Origin: a virus
Length of the DNA: 64,000 bases
Virus record (IMG/VR): IMGVR_UViG_3300044712_000833
Location: 1-64,000 of that record
Direction: 5' to 3' (one strand)
Shown here: positions 8,131-16,924 of the stretch, in pieces
Position numbering within the stretch: the first letter of the stretch is position 1
How the letters are laid out: the number at the start of each line of letters is the position of its first letter
The notes under the pieces: model-generated
What the model was told of the DNA's origin: nothing
The model's database searches: none
What the model saw: only the letters and a program-made list of their open reading frames with translations
Position numbers and translations under genes: made by a program

Positions 8131-8867
8131 TGAAAAGTTTTCTATATGATGAAAAAGTTTTAGCGATTAATATTTACAACAACGGATTTACAAACGGATA
8201 TGATAGAAAAGAGGCTCTTTTACTTGCAAAATACTTTAGGCATGTTTTGGGATATGGAGACACAAAGATAAAAAATAAAATAATTGAAGCCTGTTCTAAA
8301 GACCCTTATTTCAATGCAGTATCAGAGTCCTCTTCTATAAAATCCTTTGTTAAAAATAGCAAAAAAGACTTCTTTGCAAAAACCAATATTTTTATAACAA
8401 AAGAAGAAATAGAGAAATCAAAAACAATAAAAAACTTTGATGCTCAAAAAGTTTATTTGACATTGTTGTTATTAGCAAGAAGAAGCGGATACAACAATGT
8501 TCCTTTACTTTTTACAGAGATAAAAAAGATAGCAAATATTAATACAACCAACAATGAATTATTTCATCTTTTTCATCTGATTTATAAATCAGGTTTAATA
8601 TACCCGATTGAAACCGACAATCACGATAAAACAATTGGGTATCAAAAGATATTAAACATGTATCTTGAAGGATTGACAGCGATAGAAATAAAAAACGATA
8701 GGGAATTATATGAATTCGGGAAAACATACGAAAAATACTGTGGTGGATATTTAGTATATTGTGAAGTTTGTCAAAAAGAAGAAATTAGAAAATCACCTGC
8801 TCATAAATTATGTGAGGAACATGCTTCAGAAAAAGAAAAATTCAGAAAAAGAAATGCGCGAATTTGA
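8130..8867 (+). CDS. Polymerase-coupled protein with C-terminal zinc finger (245 aa)
   Basis: The start overlaps the polymerase stop codon (TAATG), so the two products are translationally coupled and probably made in fixed ratio. The N-terminal 85 residues are helical with a lysine-rich pattern. The C-terminus holds a cysteine/histidine set (YCGGY..YCEVCQ...LCEEH) likely to bind zinc. I do not recognise the family. Its position makes it a candidate accessory factor of the RNA polymerase, for example for promoter recognition or loading; this is inference from context only. Confidence 0.65.
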   Translation: MKSFLYDEKVLAINIYNNGFTNGYDRKEALLLAKYFRHVLGYGDTKIKNKIIEACSKDPYFNAVSESSSIKSFVKNSKKDFFAKTNIFITKEEIEKSKTIKNFDAQKVYLTLLLLARRSGYNNVPLLFTEIKKIANINTTNNELFHLFHLIYKSGLIYPIETDNHDKTIGYQKILNMYLEGLTAIEIKNDRELYEFGKTYEKYCGGYLVYCEVCQKEEIRKSPAHKLCEEHASEKEKFRKRNARI

Positions 8868-8892
8868 ACCCGATTCTAATATATAGTATATA
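8864..8892 (+). promoter_or_regulatory. Possible sigma70-type promoter before HU-like gene
   Basis: TTGAAC, 17 bp and TATATA. The boxes are imperfect and the region is AT-rich, so this is moderate evidence. Confidence 0.45.
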
Positions 8893-8906
8893 TACGAAAG
8901 AATTTT

Positions 8907-9272
8907 ATGAAAAAAACAAATGATTTAATTGAATACTTAGCAAATGGTAGGAAAGTAAAATTTGCGAAAATGGACGTAAAAGAAATTCTTGATGGAATTG
9001 TAGAATTCTTCGAAGAATGCGCCGAAAACCAAGAATCGTTAAAAGTACGCGGATTCGGCTTTCTCTCGTATATCCCAATTTCCGCCAGAGACATTTCTGG
9101 ATACACCGATAAGCAAGGTGTATATCACGAACCCAAAAAACTTCCTCCTGCTATAAAGGTCAACTTTCGATTAGCTGAAAATATTAGAAGATACGGGTCA
9201 ATTAACTCAAGAAAAAACATTCAATTAGAAGAAGATTTTGGTGATGATGAAACCCTTGACGAAATTGAATAA
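8907..9272 (+). CDS. HU/IHF-like DNA-binding protein (121 aa)
   Basis: The sequence follows the HU plan: two N-terminal helices (to about residue 40), the strand turn VRGFGFLSYIP corresponding to the GFGxF motif, a basic arm region (SARDISGY...PKKLPP), and the C-terminal strand and helix IKVNFRLAENIRR. HU proteins bend and compact DNA. The 20-residue acidic tail is unusual for HU. The gene follows the polymerase and its partner, the same association seen for YonN and YonO in SPbeta, so a role in template architecture for the phage polymerase is plausible. The promoter of the next unit overlaps its last codons. Confidence 0.75.
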   Translation: MKKTNDLIEYLANGRKVKFAKMDVKEILDGIVEFFEECAENQESLKVRGFGFLSYIPISARDISGYTDKQGVYHEPKKLPPAIKVNFRLAENIRRYGSINSRKNIQLEEDFGDDETLDEIE

Positions 9273-9284
9273 ATATGATATAAT
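9256..9284 (+). promoter_or_regulatory. Sigma70-type promoter for the tRNA-Asn leader
   Basis: CCCTTGACG, 17 bp and TATAAT, overlapping the final codons of the HU-like gene. Confidence 0.75.
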
Positions 9285-9295
9285 TTTTGAAGATT

Positions 9296-9380
9296 AAGGA
9301 ACGGGTAGCCTCGTTTCACATACGAGTCGGAAAGCCCCCCTAACGGATGCGAAAGGATGTAATTGCCGACTCGTTTATCT
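9296..9380 (+). promoter_or_regulatory. Structured leader with mutually exclusive hairpins upstream of tRNA-Asn
   Basis: CTCGT (9310-9314) can pair with ACGAG (9322-9326). That same segment, extended to ACGAGTCGG, pairs perfectly over 9 bp with CCGACTCGT at 9366-9374. The two pairings exclude each other, as in an attenuator or a processing switch. It shares a few words (GGTAG, GAAAGC, CCCTAACG) with the pseudoknot RNA family of the nuclease cassettes but does not fold the same way, so I keep it separate. Confidence 0.5.
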
Positions 9381-9383
9381 TAT

Positions 9384-9456
9384 TGTCACCTAGCTCAATT
9401 GGCGGAGCGTTTCCCTGTTAAGGAATTGGTTCTGAGTTCAAGTCTCAGGGTGACAG
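9384..9456 (+). tRNA. tRNA-Asn (GTT)
   Basis: It folds as a cloverleaf: acceptor TGTCACC/GGTGACA, D stem GCTC/GAGC, anticodon loop CTGTTAA with anticodon GTT, and T arm CTGAG-TTCAAGT-CTCAG. The discriminator is G, and CCA is not encoded. One end pair of the anticodon stem is mismatched. Phage tRNAs commonly offset a codon bias that differs from the host's. Confidence 0.92.
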
Positions 9457-9508
9457 CTAGTAATATTTTTGGCGTTTCGTATAACGGCAGCTAAATTTTA
9501 GGAGACAA

Positions 9509-10486
9509 ATGACGGATTACAAGAATGAAAAAGGATTTCAGGAAATGTTGTCAATGTGGCAATCCAGCAATGGAAATAGTACTACTCCTTATTGGCAAAA
9601 TCTTTCTGAAAAATATGGAGATTCTGTAGAAGCTATTAAATCATGGTTCAAGCGTGAAAGGAATAAAAGAGGATTGAGTAAATCAAACGGACGTACAATG
9701 CAACAAAAACCTGTTATTGGTATTTTCGATATTGAAACTTTACCTTTGAAAATTGAAGGTCATTTATGGGCTATTCACGATCAGTATATTCCTCATACAA
9801 TGATTAAAGACTCTTGGAGAATGCTTGGTTGGGCAGGAAAAATTTTTGGAGACAGTAAAGTTTATTCTGATGTCATGACTTCAAAAGAAGCCATTGATAG
9901 AAGTTCTTTTCGAGTGGTAGAAAGCGCAAGAACCTTTCTTGATAAATTAGATATTCTAATCGCCCATAACGGAGATGAGTTCGATGTTAAAATTATGAAC
10001 TCTGAATTAGCTTTCCACAAAATGAGTCCTCTCCATTTTAGAACGATTGATACTCTAAAACTAATCCGATCAACTTTTAAACTGCCTTCTTATAAACTTG
10101 ATTATATCAATGACTATTTTGGCATTTCTCGAAAGATTCATAATGATGGTCAAGTATTGTGGGATAAATGCTTGAAGGGCGATAAGAAAAGTCTTAAAGA
10201 AATGGAGATTTATAATCAAGGTGATATTGTTGCTACAGATGATTTGTTTTGGACAATACAACCTTATGTTAAGGGACTTCCGAATTTCTCAACATATAAA
10301 AACGAACTTAATTCCAAAGAATGTAATTGTGGCGGAAAGTTTGTAAGTGATAAAAGTCATCCTTATTGGTACACAAATTTAGCAAAATACGAACGATATG
10401 TATGTTCAAATTGTGGTGCTGTAACAAGAGGAAGAAAAACTCTTTTAGATAAAAAGTTTTCTTCGAATTTATTAACTGGTTATTAG
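9509..10486 (+). CDS. DnaQ-like 3'-5' exonuclease with N-terminal HTH and C-terminal zinc ribbon (325 aa)
   Basis: Residues 25-56 look like a helix-turn-helix segment (YWQNLSEKYG...IKSWFKRERNKRG). An RNase H-fold exonuclease follows: IFDIETLPL with D74 and E76, then LIAHNGDEFDVK, and finally a helix YNQGDIVATDDLF supplying the last acidic residues, as in DEDD enzymes of the DnaQ/YprB type. The C-terminus carries a zinc ribbon (CNCGG...CSNCGA). No polymerase domain is attached. It may act in repair, replication editing or DNA degradation. The ATG follows TAGGAG. It lies downstream of tRNA-Asn in the same orientation. Confidence 0.8.
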   Translation: MTDYKNEKGFQEMLSMWQSSNGNSTTPYWQNLSEKYGDSVEAIKSWFKRERNKRGLSKSNGRTMQQKPVIGIFDIETLPLKIEGHLWAIHDQYIPHTMIKDSWRMLGWAGKIFGDSKVYSDVMTSKEAIDRSSFRVVESARTFLDKLDILIAHNGDEFDVKIMNSELAFHKMSPLHFRTIDTLKLIRSTFKLPSYKLDYINDYFGISRKIHNDGQVLWDKCLKGDKKSLKEMEIYNQGDIVATDDLFWTIQPYVKGLPNFSTYKNELNSKECNCGGKFVSDKSHPYWYTNLAKYERYVCSNCGAVTRGRKTLLDKKFSSNLLTGY

Positions 10487-10634
10487 TATTAAATTTTATT
10501 TAGCGGGGAAATACTAACCGCTATTGTTTATGGGGTCAAAAAACAATAACTCTCATTTTATCCTTGAGGGGGAAATTTTTAACACGTTTGGCGTTTGCTA
10601 GGCGTGTTTTTTGTTTAGTAAGACAGGAGGAAAC
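10487..10634 (+). terminator. Intergenic hairpins with terminator near 10581-10612
   Basis: Three stems can form: TAGCGG/CCGCTA, ATTGTTT/AAACAAT, and AACACG/CGTGTT with a T run. The last is a credible terminator that separates the exonuclease from the lysis-type genes. No gene is seen here. Confidence 0.65.
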
Positions 10635-12233
10635 TTGAAAACAAACATACTACTGGGAATTTTATTAATTATAAATTCTTTATTAAGTCCAATAGAATAT
10701 CAGGCAGAAAAAATAGTTTTTGTTTCTTCTTTTGGTAATGATACAAATTCATGCTCAATAGATTTTCCATGTAAAACAATATCTAAAGCAATGTCTCTTT
10801 CTCCTGATAAAATTTATTTACGACAAGGGACATACCTTCCCTTTACATTTTCAGGAAGCAATTATGAAGTATCTTCTTACAACGGAGAACAAGTAAATTT
10901 TGTTGGTTTAAATAAAGCCGGAGAAATTGTTTTAAATATAACAGGATCAGGAATTAAAATAAGTAATATCAGTGTGTCGAATAGCGGCTGGGCTGGTGTT
11001 TCTGTTTCTGGAGATTATTCTGGTGTTTATAATATAAAAGTGTATGAAACTGTTTCTCACGGAGTTATCTTGAAGGGAAAAGGTAATTTTATAGAAAATA
11101 GTTATGTAACAGATGTTGTTACTGAAAACAGACCTATATCAAATGTTCAATGGGGCAGTTGTATAAAGGGAGAAAAAGGTGCAACTGACGTAAGAATAAT
11201 TGGAAATAAAATTGAAAATTGTTATGGCGAAGGTATCGCTGTAACAATGACCAAGGGCGCAACTATTCAAAAAAACTATGTTGATACAGCTTACGCTGTT
11301 GGGATATATGTAGATAATAGTGATAACATTAAAGTAGATAAAAATTTTATTTATTGTGTTGATCCTGCTTTTATGCGAAATGGGACTTATTCGGCATCCA
11401 TAGCTATGTCAAATGAGGATTATTCTTATTTAGGGTGGTCTGGTGGAATACTTGGTAACATTTACATAACCAACAATTTGATATATCAATGTTCTGGAAT
11501 ATCATATTGGAAAGATTTAAATTATGGAATAAAAAATTTATATATTTCTCATAATAGTTTTTGGAACACTTCTGGAAACGCCGCAATTGGTGTTGAATAC
11601 GCTTCAGGTCAAACAAATATTAATATTACAAACAATATTTTAAAAGGTTCTGTATGGGTAGAAAATACTTCTGGTGGAGTAATTAATTCAAATAATCAAC
11701 AAGCATCTTTGAATATATATAAACAAACTCCAGATTTATACCCTGAAAATTGGTCTCTGCTAAAAGAAATATCTGTTCCTTATGTTAATGTCGATGATGA
11801 TTTTTTGGGAAATTCTAGATATAGCGTTTACTCTATAGGGGCTATTCAATATTTAAATTCTATTACCCCCACATATCAAATACCAACTAACACATTTACA
11901 TCAACTCCTGTTATAACATATACAAACACAAAAACCGTAACCCCAACAAAAGCAAACACTCCTTCTTTTACACCAACTATATCTTCAACCCCTTTTCAAA
12001 GCGTTATTGCTGAAATATCATATAGAGGAAAAGGAAAAAATTTAAACATTAGAGATATTGCCAGTATATACGGAAATACGGTTGGAGTTTTTTATCCTTA
12101 CTCTCAAGTAGAAATTCTCAATATTATAAAAGGTGATTCTTTAAGTCCTAATAATGTTTGGGGAAAAATAGGTTATAAAATGTATATTCCTTTATATTAT
12201 AATGGGGTTTACTATACTAATTGGAGGGAATAA
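10635..12233 (+). CDS. Secreted parallel beta-helix protein with C-terminal SH3-like domain (532 aa)
   Basis: The start is a TTG just after AGGAGG, which gives a clean signal peptide (KTNILLGILLIINSLLS). About 350 residues of short repeats with N, G and hydrophobic positions (ISNISVSNSGWAGVSV and similar) form a right-handed beta-helix of the pectate-lyase/NosD kind. A Thr/Pro/Ser-rich linker (about 415-455) and an SH3b-like module (LNIRDIASIYG...VWGKIGY) follow. It is probably exported and may bind or cut a surface polysaccharide. Linkers with repeated TPT-like steps are common in Chloroflexota proteins, a weak host clue. It overlaps the lysozyme gene by one base. Confidence 0.75.
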   Translation: MKTNILLGILLIINSLLSPIEYQAEKIVFVSSFGNDTNSCSIDFPCKTISKAMSLSPDKIYLRQGTYLPFTFSGSNYEVSSYNGEQVNFVGLNKAGEIVLNITGSGIKISNISVSNSGWAGVSVSGDYSGVYNIKVYETVSHGVILKGKGNFIENSYVTDVVTENRPISNVQWGSCIKGEKGATDVRIIGNKIENCYGEGIAVTMTKGATIQKNYVDTAYAVGIYVDNSDNIKVDKNFIYCVDPAFMRNGTYSASIAMSNEDYSYLGWSGGILGNIYITNNLIYQCSGISYWKDLNYGIKNLYISHNSFWNTSGNAAIGVEYASGQTNINITNNILKGSVWVENTSGGVINSNNQQASLNIYKQTPDLYPENWSLLKEISVPYVNVDDDFLGNSRYSVYSIGAIQYLNSITPTYQIPTNTFTSTPVITYTNTKTVTPTKANTPSFTPTISSTPFQSVIAEISYRGKGKNLNIRDIASIYGNTVGVFYPYSQVEILNIIKGDSLSPNNVWGKIGYKMYIPLYYNGVYYTNWRE

Positions 12234-13012
12234 TGATATTTGATAATCAAGGAATTAAGATTTATGATGTTAGTAAATATCAAACTGTCATGTCTGAAAA
12301 CGGGAAACCATTGCCTCCAGAAAAGCAAAAGCATATTGATTTTAATGTAATGAAAACAAAAGCCTCTGCTGTAATAATTAAGTGTGGTCAGTGGAATTAT
12401 AAAGACCCTGCTTTTGAAATAAGTTGGAGAAACGCAAAATTAGCAGGAATTCCAAGAGGATCATACTGGTTTTGTGATAGATGGGATACAGGCAGAAATC
12501 AAGCAAGACTGTATTGGTCTTATATAAAGAACGATGTCGGAGAAGGTATTTTATCTGCTGATTTTGAAAGTGGATCATGGAATGACTTGAATCAATTATA
12601 TAATTTTATATATGAGTTACAACAATTGTCAAGTCTTCCAAATGAAAAAATTGTATTGTATACAAATTATTATTATTTCATGGAAGCAATACAAAATGCA
12701 AAAAGAGAATGGTTTGCTCAATATCCTTTGTGGATAGCTTCTTATTCTCTAACTCCTAGTTCTGTAAAAATACCCCCTGTTTGGGAAAAGACTTTTTTAT
12801 GGCAGTACGGTACTCCGGTAGAGGGTAAAGAAGCAGGTGTTCAATCTTTAGAAATAGACGGGAATTATTTGAACGGAGGTTATGATGAATTCAAAAAATA
12901 TTTTGGAGAATCTCAAAACATTCCTGAACCTGAAGAACCAAAAGTTCAATTAATTAATAAACATCTTATTTTTGATTATAAAAATAAAAAAATAAAATAT
13001 AGTTGGTTATAA
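12233..13012 (+). CDS. GH25 muramidase (endolysin), 259 aa
   Basis: This is a glycoside hydrolase 25 lysozyme: IYDVSKYQ with the first catalytic-site Asp, IDFNVMKTKASAVIIKCGQ, then GSYWFCDRW, LSADFES holding the acidic pair, VLYTNYYYF, and WIASYS...FLWQYGT near the end. These match the beta/alpha-barrel strands of the family, which cleaves the MurNAc-GlcNAc bond of peptidoglycan. There is no signal peptide, so release needs a holin or another route. The ATG overlaps the preceding stop and follows TGGAGGGA. A putative cell-wall-binding C-terminal region is short, and a separate SH3 protein is encoded nearby. Confidence 0.88.
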   Translation: MIFDNQGIKIYDVSKYQTVMSENGKPLPPEKQKHIDFNVMKTKASAVIIKCGQWNYKDPAFEISWRNAKLAGIPRGSYWFCDRWDTGRNQARLYWSYIKNDVGEGILSADFESGSWNDLNQLYNFIYELQQLSSLPNEKIVLYTNYYYFMEAIQNAKREWFAQYPLWIASYSLTPSSVKIPPVWEKTFLWQYGTPVEGKEAGVQSLEIDGNYLNGGYDEFKKYFGESQNIPEPEEPKVQLINKHLIFDYKNKKIKYSWL

Positions 13013-13173
13013 TGAAAATAGAATCTATTTCAGAAGAATACTCTTTTTTATGTGAATTGTATTTGATAATTGAGAGCATTTATAAAAATAAACCAAACGA
13101 ATTATCTAAGAGAACTCTTTTTCTTGTTAGAAATAGAATTCTTGACTTAGATAAATTCTTACAAACTCAATAG
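13012..13173 (+). CDS. Small hypothetical protein (53 aa)
   Basis: This frame starts on the stop codon of the lysozyme gene (TAATG) and ends 9 nt before the next start. The product is helical and charged, with no membrane segment. The tight coupling and complete filling of the gap support it as a real gene. Function unknown. Confidence 0.6.
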   Translation: MKIESISEEYSFLCELYLIIESIYKNKPNELSKRTLFLVRNRILDLDKFLQTQ

Positions 13174-13182
13174 GAGAAATTT

Positions 13183-13542
13183 ATGATTAAAGGTAATGTA
13201 ACAGGAAATGTCAACATTAGATCAACACCAGATGCTTCTGGAACAGGAAATATAGTAGGGGTTATATTTGCAAATCAATCTTTTACAGGAAGCGAATATG
13301 TAAAAGACACTCTTGGGAAAAATTGGATAAAACTTTTAACAGTTAACGGAATTCAAACTTCTGGATATATTGCCGGTTATATTACGACTGTTGTTATAGA
13401 CGAAGTAATTACTGACCCATTGCCCGAAGTGGATTTAGGGATTCCTGAAAAAGTAACAACTATAGAAGAATTTAAATTACAAGATGGGACTATAAAGAAA
13501 AGAATTATTGAGTGGACTAATCCTACCGTATTAGAGGGATAG
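13183..13542 (+). CDS. SH3b-domain protein (119 aa)
   Basis: The first 70 residues are a bacterial SH3 domain: GNVNIRSTPDASGTGNIVGVI, then WIKL...GYIAGYI. Such domains bind cell-wall peptides. The rest is an acidic, proline-containing tail. The ATG follows TAGGAG. Lying beside the muramidase, it may be a detached wall-binding subunit of the lysis machinery or a structural protein that contacts the cell wall. Confidence 0.75.
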   Translation: MIKGNVTGNVNIRSTPDASGTGNIVGVIFANQSFTGSEYVKDTLGKNWIKLLTVNGIQTSGYIAGYITTVVIDEVITDPLPEVDLGIPEKVTTIEEFKLQDGTIKKRIIEWTNPTVLEG

Positions 13543-13545
13543 TTC

Positions 13546-14418
13546 ATGAATCAATTAATTTTAAATTATAATTCTAAAAATGTAAAGTTTGAGAAATCGT
13601 CAGGTAGACCCGCTGGAATATACGGGGTTGTCAATCCAGACTATGAACAAGTTTGGAATATTCCCGACTATCAAGGGAAAATGATGACTTTAAAAAAATT
13701 AGACAGAAATTCCAGAAATGAAATTCTTATGGGTAAAAAGCAAGGTTCTGGATATAATGCTCCCTCAGGACAGTCTGTTCCCGCTACTGCCAGATTTCTT
13801 GATGATACATTTGTTGAATTTACCAAAGATTTGCAAGAGTGGTTTCATTATGTCTTGAATGGCGGAAAAACTAATGAAGTTCAAGCAAAAAAAGATTTTG
13901 CAAATTGCTTTAGAGATAACGCATGGATGACAAATTTTGCTGGTTCTTGGAGTCGGGCTGATTATATAAATAATAATGATAAGCCACCTTACATTCAATT
14001 ACAACCTATGGTTATGGGTGGGAGTTTGGTCAAAATTGTTGAAGAGATGATATATAAAAGACAACCTGCGTTGCTTATAGAAGCCATAAACCCAAAATAT
14101 CAATATTCAATTTATTCTCCAAAAAACCAAAGATGGTTATTTTTTAGACCTACGAATTCAGCGAGAATTAAAGTTGTGGACTCTAAGGGGTATACTATCG
14201 GTTATAAAACTTGGTACGAAGAACCTTCTAATTCTTGGTATGGTGAAAAAATGGAAATGGGTATATGGGGTTTTGTAGAAAATAAAAAAAGCTCTACTGG
14301 TTGGTGTAATATTATAGAAAAATCCAGAGTTAGATTTTTACAATCTGGAGAAAAGGTTCCTAATCCTTATATTATGAGAGACGGAAGAATTATGGAAAAC
14401 CCATATGATTCCTTCTAA
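13546..14418 (+). CDS. Hypothetical protein (290 aa)
   Basis: Not recognised. The protein is rich in Trp, Tyr and Asn with beta-type patterns and lacks a signal peptide or membrane segment. Composition of this kind is frequent in phage structural or surface proteins. It starts three bases after the SH3 gene stop and has no strong ribosome site, so it is probably coupled. A hairpin (GCCTGA/TCAGGC near 14450-14472) and tRNA-Thr follow. Confidence 0.6.
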   Translation: MNQLILNYNSKNVKFEKSSGRPAGIYGVVNPDYEQVWNIPDYQGKMMTLKKLDRNSRNEILMGKKQGSGYNAPSGQSVPATARFLDDTFVEFTKDLQEWFHYVLNGGKTNEVQAKKDFANCFRDNAWMTNFAGSWSRADYINNNDKPPYIQLQPMVMGGSLVKIVEEMIYKRQPALLIEAINPKYQYSIYSPKNQRWLFFRPTNSARIKVVDSKGYTIGYKTWYEEPSNSWYGEKMEMGIWGFVENKKSSTGWCNIIEKSRVRFLQSGEKVPNPYIMRDGRIMENPYDSF

Positions 14419-14477
14419 ATAAAATGGGACTTTTATTAATACATTAAAACTGCCTGATACAATGTGTCAGGCATCTA

Positions 14478-14550
14478 GCCGTTGTAGCTCAATTGGCAGA
14501 GCAACTGTTTTGTAAACAGTAGGTCTCGAGTTCAAGTCTCGATGGCGGCT
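14478..14550 (+). tRNA. tRNA-Thr (TGT)
   Basis: It makes a full cloverleaf: acceptor GCCGTTG/TGGCGGC with G-U pairs, D stem GCTC/GAGC, anticodon stem ACTGT/ACAGT around TTTGTAA with anticodon TGT, and T arm TCGAG-TTCAAGT-CTCGA. The discriminator is T, and CCA is not encoded. A copy of the pseudoknot RNA family begins 3 nt downstream. Confidence 0.92.
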
Positions 14551-14553
14551 CTA

Positions 14554-14614
14554 GAAAAAAGATAGATTAGGATCGCAACCTGATTGAAAGCGGTGTCTCC
14601 CCGTTTCTTTTTTC
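14554..14614 (+). ncRNA. Pseudoknot RNA family copy 5, beside tRNA-Thr
   Basis: P1 is GAAAAAAG/CTTTTTTC. It is followed by GATAG, ATCGCAACCTGA and a P3 stem AGCGG/CCGTT with loop TGTCTCC. Order and conserved words match the four cassette copies. The loop-to-GATAG pairing is weaker here (3 bp). Neither a promoter nor a nuclease gene is attached. Confidence 0.55.
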
Positions 14615-14647
14615 TTATTTTTATGGAGAACAATAGGAGAGGAGAAA

Positions 14648-15667
14648 ATGGTAAAAACAAGAAGACTTGCCCCCGAAATTACAGTGGAATCAGGGTTGCC
14701 TCAAAATTTTGGGTTATGTAGAAAATGTCAAAAAATAAAAAAACTTCAGGACTTTTATAAAGCAACGGATTTATTTTTAGATTCTAATGGTCATATGTCC
14801 GTATGTAAAGACTGTATAAACACAATGTACGTTTCTATATTAGACTCCGAACACGGTTCTATATCTAAGACGATTCTTAGAATGTGCAGAATGTTGAATG
14901 TAAAGTATGATGAGAGTGCTATCTCATCTGCGTTGGAACATACTAAAATAAGAGAAGCAGATGAAACAAAACTTTTTGGTTTTTATAGACTAAAACTTTT
15001 GACTAATAATAGAACAGACGTTAGTGATACTTCCGTTGATCTAACTTATAAAGACAGCCCTGTTATTAATATGGGGTTTGATAAACCAATGGAATACGAA
15101 GTTTCTCAGGATGTAATTGACTTTTGGGGTGAAGGATTTGAAACCTCGGAATATGAATGGCTTGAAAAGACTCTTGATGGCTGGAAGAAAACTCACAAAT
15201 GCGACACTAAAGCCGAAGAAGTTTTGTTTAGAGAAATAGTGTTTAAGCAATTTGAAATTGAAAAGGCAAGAAAAGAAAATTCTTCTACTAGCAGTCTCAT
15301 TAAAGAACTTCAAGATATTATGAAAACCGCTTCGGTTGATCCTGCAAAGGCTAATGTTGCTGGTGCTGGAAAAAGTCAAGATACGTTTTCTGCATTTATA
15401 AAAATGATTGAAGAAAACGAACCTGCTGAAGTATTTGGAGATGAGAGAGAAGCCTTTAAAGATTTTCAAGGTATAGAGAAATATTTTTACAAATATGTAG
15501 TTCGATCCATAAAGAATTTTATTACTGGCAGTAGGGATTTTAATCTTGATGCTGAGGAAGATGAGATAGAAGGGGAAATAGAAGAATACGAACCTTTAAA
15601 TTATAATCCTGAAGAAAGCGAACAATCTTCTGACGATAATTCAGAGGAGGCAGAGAATGTCGTATAA
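14648..15667 (+). CDS. Probable terminase small subunit or terminase-associated protein (339 aa)
   Basis: Position is the main evidence: it overlaps the start of the large terminase by 11 nt. Residues 24-57 contain a zinc-binding set (CRKCQK...CKDC). The middle is helical, and the last 60 residues are strongly acidic. Typical small terminases are shorter and HTH-based, and no clear HTH is visible, so another packaging role is possible. The ATG follows AGGAGAGGAG. Confidence 0.5.
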   Translation: MVKTRRLAPEITVESGLPQNFGLCRKCQKIKKLQDFYKATDLFLDSNGHMSVCKDCINTMYVSILDSEHGSISKTILRMCRMLNVKYDESAISSALEHTKIREADETKLFGFYRLKLLTNNRTDVSDTSVDLTYKDSPVINMGFDKPMEYEVSQDVIDFWGEGFETSEYEWLEKTLDGWKKTHKCDTKAEEVLFREIVFKQFEIEKARKENSSTSSLIKELQDIMKTASVDPAKANVAGAGKSQDTFSAFIKMIEENEPAEVFGDEREAFKDFQGIEKYFYKYVVRSIKNFITGSRDFNLDAEEDEIEGEIEEYEPLNYNPEESEQSSDDNSEEAENVV

Positions 15668-16924
15668 AAACTACGAAGATGAATTTAGAAAAGACTCTTC
15701 TACTCAAGATGTTTTTAGACAAAGAAAAGATATGGTTAATAGAGATGTCTTTTCGAAAGAAAGAAAAGAAAGATATAAAAGATATATAACTCTATTTAGA
15801 GAAAACCCCGCTATTTTTATTAAACATTACTTTGGTATACATCTTCACCCTTATCAAGTTCTAATGATATGGATGTTACAAAGAAGTACTTTGGCTTACA
15901 TTGTTGCGTCTCGCGCTGTTGGTAAGACTTGGATTATTGCGGTTTGGGGATTGACTCTTGCTGTTTTATATCCGGGGATTAAAGTGATTGTTTGTGCTAA
16001 AACCATTAAACAAGGAGCGATTATTCTTAGCGAAAAATTAACTTCTTTAAGAGACACGTATCCTAATGTTGCAAGAGAAATTGTAAACATTACTACCAAC
16101 GCGAACGTTAATGAGGCTATCTTTAGAAACGGCAGTACTATAAAAGTTGTACCAAGTTCCGAAAACTCAAGAGGGAACCGCGCTAACTATATTATTGTAG
16201 AAGAAAGTCGACTGGTTCCAAAAGAAATTCTTGAAGCTGTAATTAAACCGTTTTTGTTTTCAAGGACTCCCCCATATAGACTGAAACCCGAATATGCTAA
16301 TGATGATAGATTGAAAGAAGAAGGTATTATCTCATATATTACTTCTGCTTGGTATAAAAGTGAATATTGGTATACCTACGTTAAATCAACTATCAAACGT
16401 ATGTTGAACGGCGATAAAACGGCTAATTTCTTAGCGTTAGATTATTTGATAAGTTTAAAACACAATATCAAAACAGAAACAATGTTAAAAAACGAAATGG
16501 ATGATGCTGATCCAATCACCGTCCAAATGGAATACGAGAACATTCCCTCTGGTCAATCGGGCAAAAGTTATTTTTCAATGTCTATGTTTAAGAGAAATAT
16601 GAAGAGAGCGTTTTATCCTCAAAGACAAGATGTTTATAACGAAAAGAAAAACCCATTTGAAATCAAGAAGGTTGAAGGGGAAATTCGTATCATATCTGTT
16701 GACGTTGCGACTCGTGCAAACAAAGTAAATGACCAAACAATTATATCTTGCGCTAGGCTTATACCAAATATAGGTAAGGGTTATGCGAGACAACTTGTTT
16801 ATATGGAATCCCACAAAGGAAAAAACACAGTTATTCAAGCAAAAAGAATAAAAGAAATATTTCATGACTTTGAAGCAGATTGGGTAGTGCTGGATTTACA
16901 AAATGCAGGGATAAATTTAATTGT
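15657..16924 (+). CDS. Terminase large subunit, exon 1
   Basis: This exon encodes the ATPase and the first part of the nuclease of the packaging motor. A Walker A-like ASRAVGKT is at residues 84-91 and a Walker B-like IIVEES near 179-184. The nuclease strand RIISVDVATR holds D349, and VVLDLQ holds D413. The frame runs into an intron after phase 2 of a codon, ten residues past D413. The in-frame tail read past this point is intron sequence. Joined with exon 2 the protein would be 607 residues, normal for large terminases. Confidence 0.85.

Noticed and set aside
9296-9380. The tRNA-Asn leader as a member of the pseudoknot RNA family
   Set aside because: Some words are shared, but P1 has no matching 3' arm and the strongest pairing is a different 9-bp stem.
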